NCBI GenBank assembly: GCA_003646045.1
Contig: QNDV01000113.1
Span: forward strand, 1-7,185
Direction of reading: 5' to 3'
Length of the DNA: 7,185 bases
DNA from: a bacterium
Lineage (GTDB): Bacteria; Krumholzibacteriota; Krumholzibacteria; LZORAL124-64-63
The position numbers and the translations under genes are program-made. The notes under the pieces are model-generated. The model was not told the DNA's origin. It worked only from the letters and a program-made list of their open reading frames with translations, and made no database searches. Below are positions 6,736 through 7,185 of the stretch, piece after piece. Position 1 is the stretch's first letter. Each line of letters begins with the position of its first letter.

Positions 6736-7185
6736 TCAAGGGCGTTCCGCCGGTTGCCGCACTCCTGCACCCAGGACATTCTCACCCTCGCTGCGAGCCA
6801 CCACGACGGCGCCGCAACTGTCACTCCAGACATTCACCGCCGTGCGACACATGTCCAACACCGGGTCCACCGCCAGGATCAGGGCAATGCCCTCGAGGGG
6901 CAGCCCTACCGCGTCCAGGATGATGGAGATCATCACCAGACCGGCCGCCGGTATACCCGCCGCGCCGATGGAGGCCAGCAGCGCCGTGAGCACCACCAGC
7001 ACCTGGGCACCAAGCCCGAGCTCGACGCCGTAGGCCTGGGCGATGAACAGCGCCGCCACGCATTCGTACAGCGCGGTGCCGTCCATGTTGATGGTCGCAC
7101 CCAGGGGTAGCACGAAACTGGTGACCCGGTTACTCACGCCGGCGCCGTTCTCGATGCGATCCATGGTCAGGGGCAGGGTGGCCGA
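6736..7185 (-). CDS. DAACS-family sodium/proton:dicarboxylate or amino-acid symporter, C-terminal part
   Basis: These are the last 149 residues of a sodium/proton-coupled symporter of the DAACS (SDF) family; the gene runs off the right edge. The frame is open before the ATG at 7164 and the residues there ([17 protein letters not shown]) are family sequence, so that ATG is internal. The fragment has the cation-binding [19 protein letters not shown] motif, the second hairpin [11 protein letters not shown], and the substrate helix [14 protein letters not shown] followed by SD. By alignment with archaeal GltPh, the residues equivalent to Asp390, Asp394, Arg397, Asn401 and Asp405 are present. The Asp394 equivalent, which contacts the substrate amino group, points to an aspartate/glutamate-type carrier rather than a DctA C4-dicarboxylate carrier. 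The usual NVTGD reads NVWSD here. The gene ends 97 bases before the YIP1 gene; that gap shows no convincing terminator or promoter. Confidence 0.92.
   Translation of the reverse strand, partial: SATLPLTMDRIENGAGVSNRVTSFVLPLGATINMDGTALYECVAALFIAQAYGVELGLGAQVLVVLTALLASIGAAGIPAAGLVMISIILDAVGLPLEGIALILAVDPVLDMCRTAVNVWSDSCGAVVVARSEGENVLGAGVRQPAERP

Noticed and set aside
6639..6833. N-terminal extension of the YIP1 gene to an ATG at 6833
   Set aside because: It would overlap the end of the symporter gene by 98 bases. Its translation is Arg/Trp-rich with no resemblance to the family, and a GTG at 6638 gives a normal acidic N-terminus.

Overview
The window is a GC-rich bacterial chromosomal segment. 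Codon use is strongly biased to G/C in the third position, Shine-Dalgarno sites are present, genes are tightly packed, and GTG as well as ATG starts occur. The gene types (clustered acyl-CoA dehydrogenases with thiolase and 3-hydroxybutyryl-CoA dehydrogenase, a YIP1/DUF2752 pair, a DAACS transporter) suit a Pseudomonadota genome, perhaps a gammaproteobacterium. That placement is inference, because no marker gene is present.

Positions 1-5580 (+ strand) hold a short-chain acyl-CoA (beta-oxidation or butyryl-CoA type) cluster. In order it has the 3' part of an acyl-CoA dehydrogenase (ACAD-1), a type II thiolase/acetyl-CoA acetyltransferase, an NAD-dependent 3-hydroxybutyryl-CoA dehydrogenase, a complete acyl-CoA dehydrogenase (ACAD-2, GTG start), a small unrecognised four-helix membrane protein of different base composition, and a third acyl-CoA dehydrogenase (ACAD-3). 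ACAD-3 follows a 99-base gap containing a good sigma70-like promoter. Gaps among the first five genes are only 21-42 bases, consistent with one operon. Together the enzymes would oxidise a short acyl-CoA to the enoyl-CoA, oxidise 3-hydroxyacyl-CoA to 3-ketoacyl-CoA, and cleave it to acetyl-CoA. The enoyl-CoA hydratase that should link these steps, and the electron-transfer flavoprotein, are not in the window.

Positions 5577-7185 (- strand) converge on that cluster. Reading leftwards there is the 3' part of a Na+/H+-coupled dicarboxylate/amino-acid symporter (DAACS family), a YIP1-family membrane protein, and a DUF2752 membrane protein whose GTG start directly abuts the YIP1 stop. The stop codons of ACAD-3 and the DUF2752 gene overlap (CTAA/TTAG). 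A strong rho-independent terminator hairpin for the + strand cluster therefore lies inside the DUF2752 coding sequence.

I saw no CRISPR array, insertion sequence, tRNA, rRNA or obvious novel defence or mobile system. The items most worth a second look are the unknown membrane gene inside the cluster, the three ACAD paralogues without a crotonase, the embedded terminator, and altered motif residues in the DUF2752 protein and the transporter.
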